This document shows, in pieces, positions 1 through 18,724 of a stretch of DNA of 64,000 bases. Positions within the stretch are counted from its first letter, which is position 1. The number at the start of each line of letters is the position of its first letter. Position numbers and translations under genes: made by a program. The stretch comes from Sclerurus mexicanus (taxonomy: Eukaryota; Chordata; Aves; Passeriformes; Furnariidae): the NCBI GenBank assembly GCA_013396755.1, contig VWZF01006828.1:1025-65024 (forward strand). Direction: 5' to 3'. The notes under the pieces were generated by a model. That model worked only from the letters and a program-made list of their open reading frames with translations, was not told where the DNA came from and searched no databases.

Positions 1-275
1 CTGAGCCGCCTGGTCCAGGGAGAACACCGGGAACATCCCCTGAGCCACCTGGTCCAGGGAGAACACCGGGAACATCCCCTGAGCCACCTGGTCCAGGGAG
101 AACACCAGGAACATCCCCTGAGCCGCCTGGTCCAGGGAGAACACCAGGAACATCCCCTGAGCCGCCTGGTCTGGAGGGAGCACCGGGGGCATCCCCTGAG
201 CCACCTATTCCACAGGAAGCACTGGGAGCATCCTCCGAGTCACCTATTCCAGAGGGAGCACGGGGGGCATCCCCT
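1..275. repeat. 39-bp tandem repeat (minisatellite), about 7 copies
   Basis: A strictly 39-bp periodic unit beginning with the hexamer tgagcc recurs at positions 2, 41, 80, 119, 158 and 197, then diverges at 236 and 275. Thirty-nine bases is 13 codons, so the array keeps reading frame. Two plus-strand frames are open across it: one gives Gly/Pro/Thr-rich units, the other units containing GEHREHP. The second frame runs without a stop into the first recognisable exon of the MCCC2-like gene. The array may be transcribed leader, translated sequence or flanking DNA. The window edge prevents a decision. Confidence 0.9.
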
Positions 276-347
276 GCACGACCGGGGCTGGGGACGGACA
301 CCGCAGGTGCCCCCACGCCGGTTTGTGAGTTCCAAGTCGCAGTGCAG

Positions 348-3300
348 GCGGGAGCACAGAGCGTACCCCGTTCTGGACGGCCGAGTCCTCGCCGTGCACC
401 GACACGTGTTCGAGCAGAACCTAAGAAACAGCGAGGCTGTGATTAAAAGGTAATAAACCAGCTTGGGGGGGAGGTTTGAAGTGTTGTTGCTTGTAACATG
501 GTGTGAGAGTCACTTACATGCGCTTTAACATACGAACAAGGGTTGCCCCTGGATCCCTGGAAGTGTCCAAGGCCAGGTTGGACAGGGCGTGGAGACACTT
601 GGGACAGTGGGAGGTGTCCCTGCCCACGGCAGGGGCTGGCACTGGGTGGGCTTTGAGGTCCTTTCTGACCCAAACCAATCTGTGAAATGTTGACTGAAAT
701 ACCCAAACCGAGGCACAAACTGTATTGAAAACAGTGCCATGTGTTGTTTTGCAGTATTATTTTTTAGACCTTTATAACAATAGTTTCACGTTGGGATTTG
801 AATGCAAAGACATAAAGGTGACTCACACGCTCCTGACAGAGCAGGACAGCAGTCAATCGTGATTCCCTGATAAAAGCAGGAAAAGGCATTTTGTGTGTTT
901 GTCCTGAAAGATCAGAGGGCAAAAATGCAAAGGCTTTTGTTCAGGAGAGTGATCCATGCGCTGGAAGCAAAGCTACAGAAAACTTACTGTGCCCTCCTGT
1001 GGTGGCATTTAGGACATTCTGAAATCCTCAGCTTTTTCCTCCGGAGCTTTGCCAACCTCTACAGTCTGCAGGGAGCCACACTAAGATAATGGAGTCACAC
1101 ACAGAGTGCTGTGGGAGTCGTGTGTCAAACAGCATTTACAGTTCAAGGTGATGCGTTGGAGGGAAAAATGCTGGGTTTGAAATAAATGAAGAACTTGGTT
1201 TATTTCAGACCAAAACGATTTGAGACAACACATTTGTTTGCAGTTTATTAAATTCTTTATCTACACTTTATGCTTCCCTTACAATGATATTTGGTAATCG
1301 CTTTCCCCCAGTGACACTGCAGTGTTCACTACTTTTAGTGTATCTTCCAGCTGCAGTGTGTGCATTTCTTCTGGATTTAGTAATTTATTCTACTTAGCAG
1401 TTACTGATTTTTCTCAGATAAACTTATGAAAGGGACCTGACACAGAAAGCCCTTGGCTGGGTTCTTCCACAGAGTAGCTGGAAATGGAGGTTCATGCTGA
1501 GTTACAATGAGCACACTATTACAGCCTTATGTGTTATGTTATTGCCTTTATTAGACAGTTTTTGAATAAGGAAAGTAAAATGCTTGCTTTAAATAACATA
1601 CCTTTGCTTTTTATTACACTTTGTAAGAAAAAATAATCCCCAAATGTGAGTTCATTTTCATTCCATTTATGTGAAAACTGTGCAATATATTTTACTATGT
1701 TCAACCTACTAAAAGGTAACTTGTAATGAATCCTAAAGTCATCAAATGGTTTGGGTTGGGAGGGCCCTCAAAGACCTCTCATTCCCCCCCCTGCCATGGG
1801 CAGGGACACGTCCCACCAGCCCAGGTGGCTCCAAGCCCCGTCCAACCTGGCCTCGGACACTTCCAGGGATCCAGGGGCAGCCACAGCTTCTCTGGGCACC
1901 CTGTGCCAGGGCCTGCCCACCCTCCCAGGGAAGAATTCCTTCCCAGTATCCCCCCCAGCCCTGCCCTCTGGCAGTGGGAAGCCATTCCCTGTGTCCTGTC
2001 CCCCCATGCCTTGTCCCCAGTCCCTCTCCAGCTCTCCTGGAGCCCCTTTAGGCCCTGCCAGGGGCTCTCAGGTCTCCCAGAGCCTTCTCTTCTCCAGGTG
2101 ACTCCCCCCAGCTCTCCCAGCCTGGCTCCAGAGCAGAGGGGCTCCTGCCCTGCTGGATCACCTCGGTGGCCTCCTCTGGATGGGGGACATTAAGCTTCTC
2201 ATCCACCACCACCCCAAGTCCTCCCCAGGGCTGTTCCCAGTCCATTCTGCCCCCAGCTTGTGTTTGTGCTGGGATTGCCCTGACCAACCTGGCTGTGTTG
2301 AACTCGGGGTTCCCTCTCGAGCCCCACCTCTCCAGCCTGCCCGGGTTCCTCTGGATACCCTCCCTCCCCACACCACACACCACGCAGCTTTGTTTCCATC
2401 AACTGAAACTTTGTTTTTGCCACCAGATACTCGGAATTGCTGGAGAGGGTGAGGAAAGGAGGGGGAGAGAACGCCATCCTGCGCCACACTCAGCGCAACA
2501 AGAAGCTGTTCGTGCGGGAGCGCCTGAAGCTGCTGCTGGATGATGAGTCTTTCCTGGAGCTGTCCCCTCTGGCAGGGCTGGACATGCCCTACGGGGATGT
2601 CCCTGCTGCTGGGTGCATCACTGGTAATGGATAATCGAATGGCAATGGAAAAAGGATGCATGTTAGAAGGTTTAGGGAATGTTTTAGTATTGCTGCTTTC
2701 CTAGGAAAAGTGAACATCCCTTCTATCCAGGAGCAGTTCCCAACAGGGAAGAGTTCAGCCCCTGCTCTGTTGTTGTTATTATTATGTGATTTTTTTTCTG
2801 GGAGATTTGGGAGAAACTTTTAAAAAATGTCTTTCGTTTCTTCTAGTTTTAAGAATTTATTCCACTCACCTCTTACTGAGTTTTGTCTCAAAAACTTGAG
2901 GGTGATGTGTCAAATTAGTTGTTGCATATTAAAGCAGAGGGGACAAAGTTACTGTGAGACACAGGAGCTGTGGCATTTAGCTTGTAATGTTTTTCAAATG
3001 GTACACAATTGCATTGTCTGTACAAACACCGTCTTTTTAAACTGGAGCCACCCTTCAAAGTGCAATTTAATCGAATGTCAATGAAATTCAGTTCCAATGA
3101 AATTGCATTTTGGGGAGTGATACCAGTTTAAAAGGTACCTAGAGCAGAGTGTGAAATCCTGTCTTTCATCACAGACTGCTAGGGGTAATTTCTAATTGCC
3201 TTCTCTTCTATCTCAAGAGTTGTGAGTCAAACTATGTATTTTTTTTCTCTTTCATTGTCACGAGGAGTACATCAATTTATTTGAGCCTCTGTCTTCTGTC

Positions 3301-6300
3301 ATTTAGATTGGTTTTTTTGAATGGCATTGTTACTCCAGGGAAGAGGGATAGAATTCTCGCCCGTGTGGTCTTTTCAACTTAATTTGGAACTTCTTGATAG
3401 ATTATTACTGAAGAAACCCTCCCGGCTAAAATTTAGCCCTCTTGTTTTGCCTGTGTTATTTAAGAGAGTCCTGGTAAGTATCTGTGGGATTGATTTGAAC
3501 TGAATTACAGGAATTGGCAAAATCTGTGGAATCTGGTGCATGTTCCTGGCAAGCGATGCCACCGTGAAAGGAGGAACGATTTACCCAATTGGAGTGAAGA
3601 AACAGCTAAGAGCGCAGGAAATCGCCCTGGAGAACCGGCTGCTGTCTGTGCACCTGGTGGACAGCGGGGGAGCATTCCTACCACTGCAGGTAGTGCTGCC
3701 CACGGCAGGGGAGGGAGCCTCCGTGCTTGCTGCATCTCTCTGGCTGCTCTGGCCTCTAACCAGGGCTCCGGCACTTGAATGACTGTGCAGAGCTGCTTTT
3801 GTGTCTTTGGTAAACCAGGACGTAGTGTGAGAAGCTTCGGGATCTGCAGTTTTCTCTGTTTTGTTGCCTTGTTTGTGCTAGGAATGCACCGAGCTCCATG
3901 GCCTTTGAAAGTGCAATTCTTGCAATTGTCAATGCGAAAGGAGGATTTGCGCAGGTTTTTTTTTTTTTTCCCCAATGGAAAAGGTCATCCTATCACAGAG
4001 ATTGTGGTTGTTCCCTCTCCACACTGAAATCAAGCACACACAAAAAACTTTTACCTGCTGTAAGGAACTGTATCAAAAACTAGGTAAAAAGGGAAACTGC
4101 TGAAGGCATTTCACAGATAAAGTAGGAACATAAGCCTCCCCTCCTCCAGGTTTACAGTCTCAGTTTGTGTGGAAGAAATTAGTTTCACAAAAAATCATAC
4201 AACTTACCTCTTTTGAAACACATGAGTATTGGTTTTTGGATTTCACAATGTATAAAAGAATAAATACCATAGTGAATGCTGTATATGAAAGGTTCAGGTG
4301 TGATTGCTAGTGGGGACCTTCCCAGGATCAGGTACAACGTATTTGGGAATGAATGTAGTAAGGAGGAGGCATCAACTTTCGTAGTTAATATTAAAACTTC
4401 CTTTTTCCTTTCCTCTGTGCCATCAGTCAGAGCTGTTTCCAGACAAGCTGCACGGTGGCAGGATTTTCTACAACGAAGCAATCATGTCTGCCATGGGAAT
4501 CCCTCAGGTGCAGTGTCATGGGGAGGGCAAGGAGGGGTAGTCTGTGTGATCAGTAGAGTTCTGGAAAGCTTTATTCTAATACAGTTTCTGTGAACAACTC
4601 TCAAACATGCAGAAAAATTCCTAATTCTGTTTGTGGGCAAGGGAGGGTCAAATAGTATCAAATCATGGAATTGTTTAGGTTGGAAAACACCTTTAAGATC
4701 ATCAAGTCCAACCCTCAACCCAGCCCCACCACCATGTTCACCACTAGCCCATGTCCCCAGGTGTCATATCCACATGTTTTCTGAACACTTCCAGGGATGG
4801 GGACTCCTCCTGCTGTCCCCCCTGCCCCTGCCCTGTCCCACCTGAGGCCGTTCCCTCTGCTCCTGTCCCTGTTCCCTGGGAGCAGAGCCCGACCCTCCCC
4901 CAGCTCTCCCCTCCTGGCAGGGACTTGCAGAGCCACAAGGTCCCCCCTAAGCCTCCTTTTCTCCAGGGTCAGCCCCCCCAGCTGTTCCTGCTGCCCCAGC
5001 CCCTCGGTGTCTCTTCTCTGAGGGGCCCAAACCTGCCCCCAGGACCCGAGGAATGTCCCCTCAGCCCCTCCTGCTGCTCCAGCCCCTTCCCAGCTCTGTT
5101 CCCTTCCCTGGACACGCTCCAGCCACTCAGTGCCTGTCTTGTTGGGAGGGGCCCAGAACTGCCCCCAGGAGTGCGGGTGGGGTCTCTCCAGTGCTGGGTT
5201 TGGTATCTCACATAACAGAACGCTTCAACCTTCAGGATCTTCTCAGTGTTTCCTGACTGACCGTGGTGGGAAAGCATCAAATTACTGGGTTATTTCAGGG
5301 TAAACACTGAACTCTCCAAACCAGCATTGTTGTTCCTGCTGGTTTTATATCTCCAGCTCATTGTTGCCCAAGCTGTGATTTAGCACCTTTGAGAATTTCT
5401 GGAACAACCTGGGGCCGTGGCTTTGCTCTGCCCCCTCCAGCACGGGCTGCTGTGGTTCCTGTGCCCCCAGGTGGCCGTGGTGTGTGGCTCCTGTGTGGCT
5501 GGAGGTGCCTACGTGCCCACCATGGCCGAGGAAGCCGTGATCATCGACAAGATTGGGACGCTGTTCCTGGCCGGCCCCCCGCTCGTGAAAGCTGCTACAG
5601 GAGAAGACGTGTCTCCCGAGGACCTTGGGGGAGCCAAGCTTCACTCACAGTATGTGGCACAGTCTCAAAAACAGTAGAGAATTCCGCTTTAAAGGAACAT
5701 GGCATTGTCAGTCCAGGTCAGGGGCAAAAGGGGAAACTGGCATTACACTGTTTTTCCTTCTCAGGTTTAGGATTTTCGGTTAAATCACTTCCAAGTGGAA
5801 GTAAAATTTAGTGATGTTGTGGGACAAATTTGATTTGGACCCCCATTGTTCCACATACTTTCTGAACAGCCTCAGGCAAGTCAGTTCCTCTGTGCCTCAG
5901 AGGGACCAGCTATAAAAGAGGGATGCTGTCAGCTGTTTTCCTGGTGTTTTCCAGGATGCATATGTTTAACATAAGTACATGTAATGTTACTCTCTTTGTA
6001 TCCAGGCTTATTTTGAAATAATTCCTGAAGTTTGTTTTGCTGTTTTCCCTTTTTTTGATTTTGTTTGCAACAACAGTACCATGAAAATAAATTCAAGGGT
6101 CTTTCTTTAATCCAGCTAAACACAAAAGTCACAGGAAAGATCTTCTCCTTACTGTGAATTTGGGTTGGATTGCATAGAAATTGCCCTGAGCCACTGCTTT
6201 CGGCTCATTCCTCCAGACCAAACTCACACAGTATTGTCAGGGAGTTTGGAGAGTCACAGCACAGATTATGTTTTTTTCCTTCAGTTTGGATTTCCCAGCA

Positions 6301-9300
6301 GAATTCAGATGCCCTGTATTCAGTGCTGATCCATGTTGCTCTCTCTCCTAGAGTCAGTGGCTGCACTGACCACTTTGCACCTTCAGAAGAGGAGGCCTTT
6401 GAGTGTGTTCGCAACGTCATCTCTACACTGAACTACAGCCCGGTGCCCGAGGAGCACACACAGCACGACAGCCCCCTGTACAGCCCCGAGGAGCTCTTGG
6501 GGCTGGCACCACACGACTACAGGGCTACTCTCCCTGTCAAACTGGTAAGGGACAGGGCCTGCATTCCTTCATCCCTCTGTCTCAGAGCCCCCCGTGAACA
6601 GGCTGTTCTCACTTGGAGAATCCCAGGTGTTCTCTAGTTTTACCTCATCCATTGCCAGTCGTTGCTCAGACACTGCCTGTGTGGAGTCTGCAACAAAGCA
6701 GGATGGCAACAGTTCTGTAGAATTATGGAAAATATTTAAACTGAAATCCTGCTGGAGATAAGATACATCCTAGATCATTTTAGATTGTGCCAGCTGATCC
6801 CCGTCTGTGTCCATGCACTGTTGAGATGCTGTTGTGTCAGCATGTCTTGTGCTGTGTTGGCTGCCTTGAGAACACACACCCTTTTAGTGTCTGATTTTCC
6901 CCTCCTCCTGCTTTTTGTTTCTTCCCCCACAAGCAATCAAGATTGTGGCGTGTAACAGAAATGCCTGATGAAAGTACTGACTGAAAAACAACACAGCTCA
7001 AATTAAACTTGTTTGAGGCTGGGGCAGACACTAATACTGAAGCAGAGACATGCAGAGCTGCCCATGCTATTTTCATTGTGTTCTAGATGAGATTTAGTCT
7101 CCAAGGACGTGAATCCACTATCTTTTCCAGTGTTAAAGTCCTGCAGTTAAGGGGATTGACTTTAGAAAGCAGAATAGCTTTGAAAACATCTTTTTTAATT
7201 GTATGGGAAAAAAGGCTGAGCAATATGCAACAGCGTGTTTCTTATGCACAAAATCTGTAACTGTACACACTGGGGCTTTTCACATTTTTATGCACAGGAA
7301 CAACTGCTTTGTAACACTGAGATAATGTTGGAGTTGGACTTGGTTCAAAGTACACGATTGGTAATTAAACTAAACAAAAATTGGATGTTTTGGGCATATT
7401 GAGTATTTAGCAAGACACCAAGAGGCCTTCTCTGCTCATTGAGGTGGATTTCTTGCATAGCACAGGTCTCCTACTCCTTGAACAGAGCATTTCTTTTAGC
7501 ACAACTATCCTATTTCACTCCAACTTCTGCAGCAAAGTCAAGTCTGTGGATTTCTTTGCAGATTCTGAGCCGACTGCTGGATGGAAGCAGATTCCAGGAA
7601 TTCAAGGCTAATTATGGAACAACACTAGTGACGGGATTTGGCCACGTGGAAGGGTAAGGCTGCGACCACTCGCTGTCAGAACGGACGGACATACGTGTCT
7701 GAACAGCTTTTGGATCACCATCGTGTTTTACACTGCCCCAACGATTGTCAGGGCTCAAAAGCGGGAACTACGGAGTCGCTGAGGTTGGAAAGGGCCTCCG
7801 AGACCATCTGGTGTCCCTGTGTGTTGTTCTGCAGGCACTTGCTGGGGATAGTGGCCAGCAACGGGGAGCTGGCCCACGATGCCGCCCTCAAGGGCAGCCA
7901 CTTTGTGCAGCTGTGCGGCCGGCGGGGAGTTCCCGTGCTCTTCCTGCAGAACACTGCTCCACAGCCTGCGGGGCCGGCCGGCGTGGCACAGGTACGGCTG
8001 CCCCGCTGCACACCCTCCCAGCGCCCCTGCTGCTGCTGCTGCTGCAGCTGCCCGTGCAAAGCCATTCGTAGGAGAGCTCAGTGGGGTTTTAAACCGCTCC
8101 TGGTGCTTGGAATCTTGAAGCTTTGCGTTGAGCTTGCTCTCGGGTCTTTCCATTCTCACTTGAATTTTGAGCAGGCCTGTATGCTTATATAAAATTATAC
8201 TGCTCAGCTGGCAATGCAGGCTGTGAAACCTGAAATTTAAACTGCTTGAAGTACAGTTTATTGATTCTTCTGTCACCACTGTCCTCTAGAAAATTAGCTG
8301 TTTCTCTTTAGAAAGTGGAGACATTAAAGTACAGTAGGTTTTGTCCTGAGCTAGGGAGAGCCTCGTAGTAAAATCTCCAGTGGGTTCCGAGATGTGTTTC
8401 TGCAGCCTCCTTCCTCCCAAGGCCACCAGCACTCAGACAAAGCCTGGCACAAATGAGTTGTTCGGGGTTTTGCACCTGGTTGTAATTGTTTTGCTGATTT
8501 ACATATTAAAATAAGTGCATAATGGGCTTATGAGTCAATGATAGGAGTGAGTTAGTGATCCTGCGTTTCTGTTGTGGAAGAAATGATCGCATGGAATTGT
8601 AAATAATAAACAAACACAAGTTTGGTGGGAGCGAAGGGAATGCAGAATAAAGCCTTAGAGGATCTCAACTGTGTCCTTTGGTTGCAGGCAGAGGCTCAAT
8701 CCAACAGGCTGAAGGCCCAGGCCTCCATGATGGCTGCTGTTGCTTGTGCTGCCGTTCCCAAAATCACCGTGGTCATCGGGGGCTGCTACGGCAGCGACAG
8801 CTACGTCATGGTAGGGCTGGGATCACCCGAGCCTTGGGATACACCCCTGCCCCTGGGCTGCAGTGTCACAGCCCTCAGTGCCAGAGCACTCACTCAGCTC
8901 CCTCCCCCTGGGAACTGCTGGTGAAGTAAGAAATGCAGCACAGGGCGCGACGACTGAAAGTTAAACGGGAGAATTGAGCGTGGAAGTGCTTGGAACTACA
9001 AATGAAATACTGGAACAGCGATATTGAAGGCAGTGGGGATGGTGGTGGTTCCTCCCACCCGTGCTGATATCCTGTGCTGATATACAGGAGCGGGGTCACT
9101 AATGCTTCACAGATCCCAACTGTGTTCTGTGCTGCCTCGACCTTGGCTGGGCCATCCCACAGACACCTCCTTGGGATTGATTTCAGGGAGTTTGTTCTGT
9201 GCTTTTTTTTTCTTGTAGTGTGGGAGATCCTTCAGTCCAAACTTTCTGTTCCTCTGGCCTAACGCAAGAGTTGCTCTCGTGGACTCAAGACATTTCTTCG

Positions 9301-10810
9301 CAGTCCCACGAGCTGGGGACAGTGGCTGTACAGATGAATCAGAGCTAAACCAGCTGAAGACAAAGTAAGGACATTAAATGTAAACCCTGGCAGGGATTTA
9401 ATTAATTAATTGCCTATTTTGTTTATCTTACACAGCGACACATCCCAAACTAATAAAGCAAACCTGAACCGACTGAAAAAGATTTTAAATTTCCATGTAA
9501 TTTTATGTCTCTGTTGGGATCTTCTCAAGGTGGTCTGTGCTGCAGAATGATCAGATCTGGTGTGTTATTTTCTGGATTCTGATTATTTTTAACAGCAGTA
9601 CTGCCCATTCTCTTGAGATGGAACTATTTGCCTGTTTCATCTATGACTGTTTTCACTGCCCTGATGTTTTATTGTGCTTTTAAGCCTGTTCAATACTCTG
9701 TCCTCTCCAGGCTCGAGGAAGAAAGCAGTGCATTTTACTCCTCTGCCAGACTCTGGGATGATGGGATCATTCTACCTCAAGACACTAGAAAGGTGGGTTT
9801 TCCTTGTAGGACATTGTATTCCCAGATCTCACAAGGACCTCGTGGCAAATGTGTAAGCCCATGACTCCCTCAAGGTCAGCAGCATGTGGATTCCAGACCT
9901 GGGGCTCCCCCTTCTCCCTCCTTTCACCGTGGAATTTAGCTGTGTAATTCTCATCCCTTCTCTTCCCCATTAGTTTATCCACAAAGTTTCTGTTGAATTC
10001 TGGTTACTTCACTACAGCACTTCCTCACTGAGCATCTTCACTGACTTTACCATTTGATTCTGTATCTGAATCCTTTTTTTCTGTATGTATAATCACCCAT
10101 CTCTTCAACTCTCTGAAGTTCAGGCTCCTCACCATCCCAATTGTTTCCATTCTTTTGTCCTGGGATATTCTTTTTCTTGCAAATTTCTCTTCTTGATTCT
10201 AATTTGCTGTGTCCATTTGGGATGCCCCCACAGCTTTGTATTTATTTGACATTGGCAGACATCCCTCCATTGGACTCTTTCTGGAAGCCACTGCCTTTGG
10301 TCTTCTGTGTTCCCTTGTTAGGTTGTTTATTAGCAATAAAAATGTTCTTTGCACTTCTGAAGTTCACTTACATGAAGGTCACAAATACTTGAAGATCTCA
10401 ATCTGCCCTGGTTTCAGCTGGGGTCAAACCCCAATGCAACCCTTCTAAATATGGTACATAAGGTATTTTAACTATTTTCCGTGGAGTTTATGGTAACTTT
10501 GATAATGGGAGAGCATCAAGAAGGTTTATTTTAGTCCTAGGGCCCTGAAATTCCCTCTCTCTGGGAGCTACACATGAAAAGAAAATGTGATAGTAAGACC
10601 GTTCATTTTACCACGTTCAAAGTTTCACAAAAAGAAGGAACAAATAAATAAGCGCAGGACTAGTCAGTTTTACTGATTTCTTGTTTGTTTGAGGTTCCTT
10701 GCTTATTTTGTTTTGTTTTCACGTAGGTGATTGCCCAGTGCCTGGAGATCACGGCACAGCAGCAGTACCAGGCTGTGTCTCCGTGCCACTCTCCCATCCT
10801 CAGGATGTGA
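348..10810 (+). CDS. MCCC2-like acyl-CoA carboxyltransferase paralog (5' end incomplete)
   Basis: Twelve exons, all GT-AG and phase-consistent: about 348-449, 2427-2623, 3511-3689, 4427-4507, 5471-5649, 6352-6544, 7562-7653, 7835-7991, 8688-8810, 9219-9364, 9711-9792 and 10727-10810 (TGA 10808-10810). The roughly 538-residue product aligns end to end with the mitochondrial biotin-dependent methylcrotonyl-CoA carboxylase beta subunit (human about 563 residues). N-terminal carboxyltransferase motifs are preserved: DATVKGG and KKQLRAQEIA (exon 3), VDSGGAFLP (end of exon 3), GSCVAGGAYVP and AGPPLVKAATGE (exon 5), TLVTGF (exon 7). The C-terminal half keeps GSHFVQLC, VPVLFLQN, VPKITVVIGG and YSSARLWDDGI. 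It has lost the TGFMVG motif after FLQN, reads CYGSDS for SYGAGN, and lacks the MGGEQAA segment. The frame is undamaged, so this is not a decayed pseudogene; catalytic competence is doubtful. The exon 1 start is uncertain: a weak acceptor ends at 347, but the frame is open upstream to the window edge. It is probably a paralog rather than MCCC2 itself, judging from divergence and the RPE65 neighbour. Confidence 0.9.
541..690 (+). mobile_element. CR1 LINE 3' fragment
   Basis: The sequence shows the avian CR1 3' end in sense orientation: ggccaggttggacagggc, the GC-rich gtccctgcccacggcag hairpin, then an aggtcctttctgacccaaacc tail and a gtgaaat remnant of the terminal octamer. It lies in intron 1 of the MCCC2-like gene. 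Confidence 0.9.
1742..2375 (-). mobile_element. CR1 LINE 3' fragment, long
   Basis: Antisense CR1 beginning with ggtttgggttgggaggg and continuing through the ctgccatgggcagggac hairpin, the ttctctgggcaccctgtgcc block and the gctctcctggagccccttta block into older CR1 body. It fills most of the 3' part of MCCC2-like intron 1 and ends about 50 bp before the exon 2 acceptor. It creates several long spurious open frames on both strands. Confidence 0.9.
4655..5210 (-). mobile_element. CR1 LINE fragment, different subfamily
   Basis: Antisense CR1 recognised by ggaattgtttaggttgga, then aagatcatcaagtccaacc, followed by the pyrimidine-rich CR1 body. The 3' start motif differs from that of the tgggttgggaggg copies, so a separate subfamily is likely. 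It is in MCCC2-like intron 4. Confidence 0.85.
7766..7822 (-). mobile_element. Short CR1 remnant next to an exon
   Basis: The string gtcgctgaggttggaaagg followed by gcctccgagaccatctgg is a degenerate CR1 3' end in antisense orientation. It ends about 12 bp before the acceptor of MCCC2-like exon 8, so it overlaps the expected branch-point region of that intron. Confidence 0.6.
8027..8046. repeat. CTG microsatellite
   Basis: About six CTG units lie in MCCC2-like intron 8, roughly 35 bp after the exon 8 donor. It is intronic, so the poly-Gln and poly-Leu frames it produces are not coding. Confidence 0.85.
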
Positions 10811-10895
10811 CCAGCACCCAAGCCAGCAGCCCTGCACAGCCAGCACCATCTGCCAGCTCTGCTCTTAAAGGATTTTCCAATTCCTTGATACCATT

Positions 10896-10901
10896 AATAA
10901 A
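10896..10901 (+). terminator. Poly(A) signal of the MCCC2-like gene
   Basis: A canonical AATAAA lies 86 bp after the TGA stop, giving a short 3' UTR of about 100 nt. No other AATAAA was noticed between the stop and this site. Confidence 0.7.
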
Positions 10902-10961
10902 AGTGGTGAGCAACTGAAGGCAAACAAGAAGGACAGATTTTAAGTCTATAAGCCAAAAGCT

Positions 10962-10967
10962 TTTATT
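10962..10967 (-). terminator. Poly(A) signal of RPE65
   Basis: TTTATT on the plus strand is AATAAA on the minus strand, about 690 bp downstream of the RPE65 stop. The implied RPE65 3' UTR is roughly 10945-11660. It faces the poly(A) signal of the convergent MCCC2-like gene about 60 bp away. Confidence 0.65.
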
Positions 10968-11660
10968 TTCAACATCAGCTGAGAGTTTGTGAGAAGGAAG
11001 GATTAAACTGAGTGGCTAAGGAAGCAAAGTGAGCCCAAGGGGTAACAATTGCTTGATTCTTTTCATGTTCACCTTTTAGCATGAAATCCAGAAATCAAGG
11101 GAATGCACTTTGACAAAAGAAAGAGCAAAGAGCAAACACACAAGGGAGCGTGTGCAGGTTGCAGCCTTAGAGAAGAACAAAACTCCACCTGCCACCCAGT
11201 TTGGATTCCCAAAGCAGCTGTGGAAAGGCTCCACTTGGATTGCTCTGAGGATACTAAAGCAGTGACCAGGAGGGGATTTAAATCCATAACACTTCAGTAT
11301 AGCCTACAAATTCTCAGGCATGCATCAGAGCAGAGACACTTGTACATAACGTTAGCACATGTACAAGTGTTGAGGTTACACTCCGCCCTTTCAGGCAGCC
11401 TTCACACTGCTGCAGCTACAAAGCTTAAATTCCACCACACCAAACCTGGGGTGTTTTCACTGGAAATTATGCCAAAGGTTGTATTTCAAAAATACCTGAT
11501 TAAGCACTTGGAAGAATCACGGCCAGAACTGAAGTGCTCAGCATGACTGAAGCAGCCACGGACAGGAGGAGATGGTGAAGGACTGGAGGTCCCTGGAGCA
11601 GCTGTAGACGGAGGCTGCCCCTCTGGGAGCTGGAACAGACTCACAGGAGGTGCTGCTGGC

Positions 11661-18271
<6,611 letters not shown>

Positions 18272-18335
18272 CCTGTCCCTGCTGAAGAGCCTGAGCCTCC
18301 AGCAGCCAAGCTCCAAGCCAGGGCCATGTGCAGGG

Positions 18336-18342
18336 TATTTAT
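18336..18342 (-). promoter_or_regulatory. Candidate TATA box of RPE65
   Basis: Plus-strand tatttat is ATAAATA on the coding strand, about 65 bp upstream of the RPE65 ATG (18271-18269). This spacing predicts a transcription start near 18310 and a 5' UTR of about 40 nt. RPE65 promoters in mammals are TATA-containing and RPE-restricted. I see no unambiguous OTX or MITF site immediately upstream. Confidence 0.55.
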
Positions 18343-18724
18343 GGGGTGCTGAGCCCTGCCCAGGGGGCCCCTGCCCGTGAGAGCACCCTGGGAACAGAGC
18401 CGGCTTTCACCACCCAAATCCCCCGGCCTGGGAGCTTTTGTCCTGCCCCTCACACAAAAAAGGGCTTTGACTGCTTTTGAGACCTAAATTCTTCCCAAGC
18501 AGAAGTGATTACAAAGAAAAGGAAGCCCAGGGAGGAGTGAAATGGAGTGTGCTGGAGCTGTGCCGGGTGTTGGCACCGTCACCGGGCCCTGCTGCGGCAC
18601 CGAGGGGCACAGGAGACCTGTCTGGACCCAACACAGACCCAGGGCAGGAGGGAACGGCTCTGCCAGGCTCACCTGGCACGAGGGACATCGAGACACTGAG
18701 AGATCAGACACCAGTGTCAAACAG

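Noticed and set aside
1..275. CRISPR-like array
   Set aside because: Repeats are directly contiguous with no unique spacers, in a vertebrate genome; it is a minisatellite. The same holds for 21013-21246.
1726..2193. Overlapping 100-155-codon open frames
   Set aside because: They lie wholly in an antisense CR1 element and recur as similar peptides at every other copy in the window.
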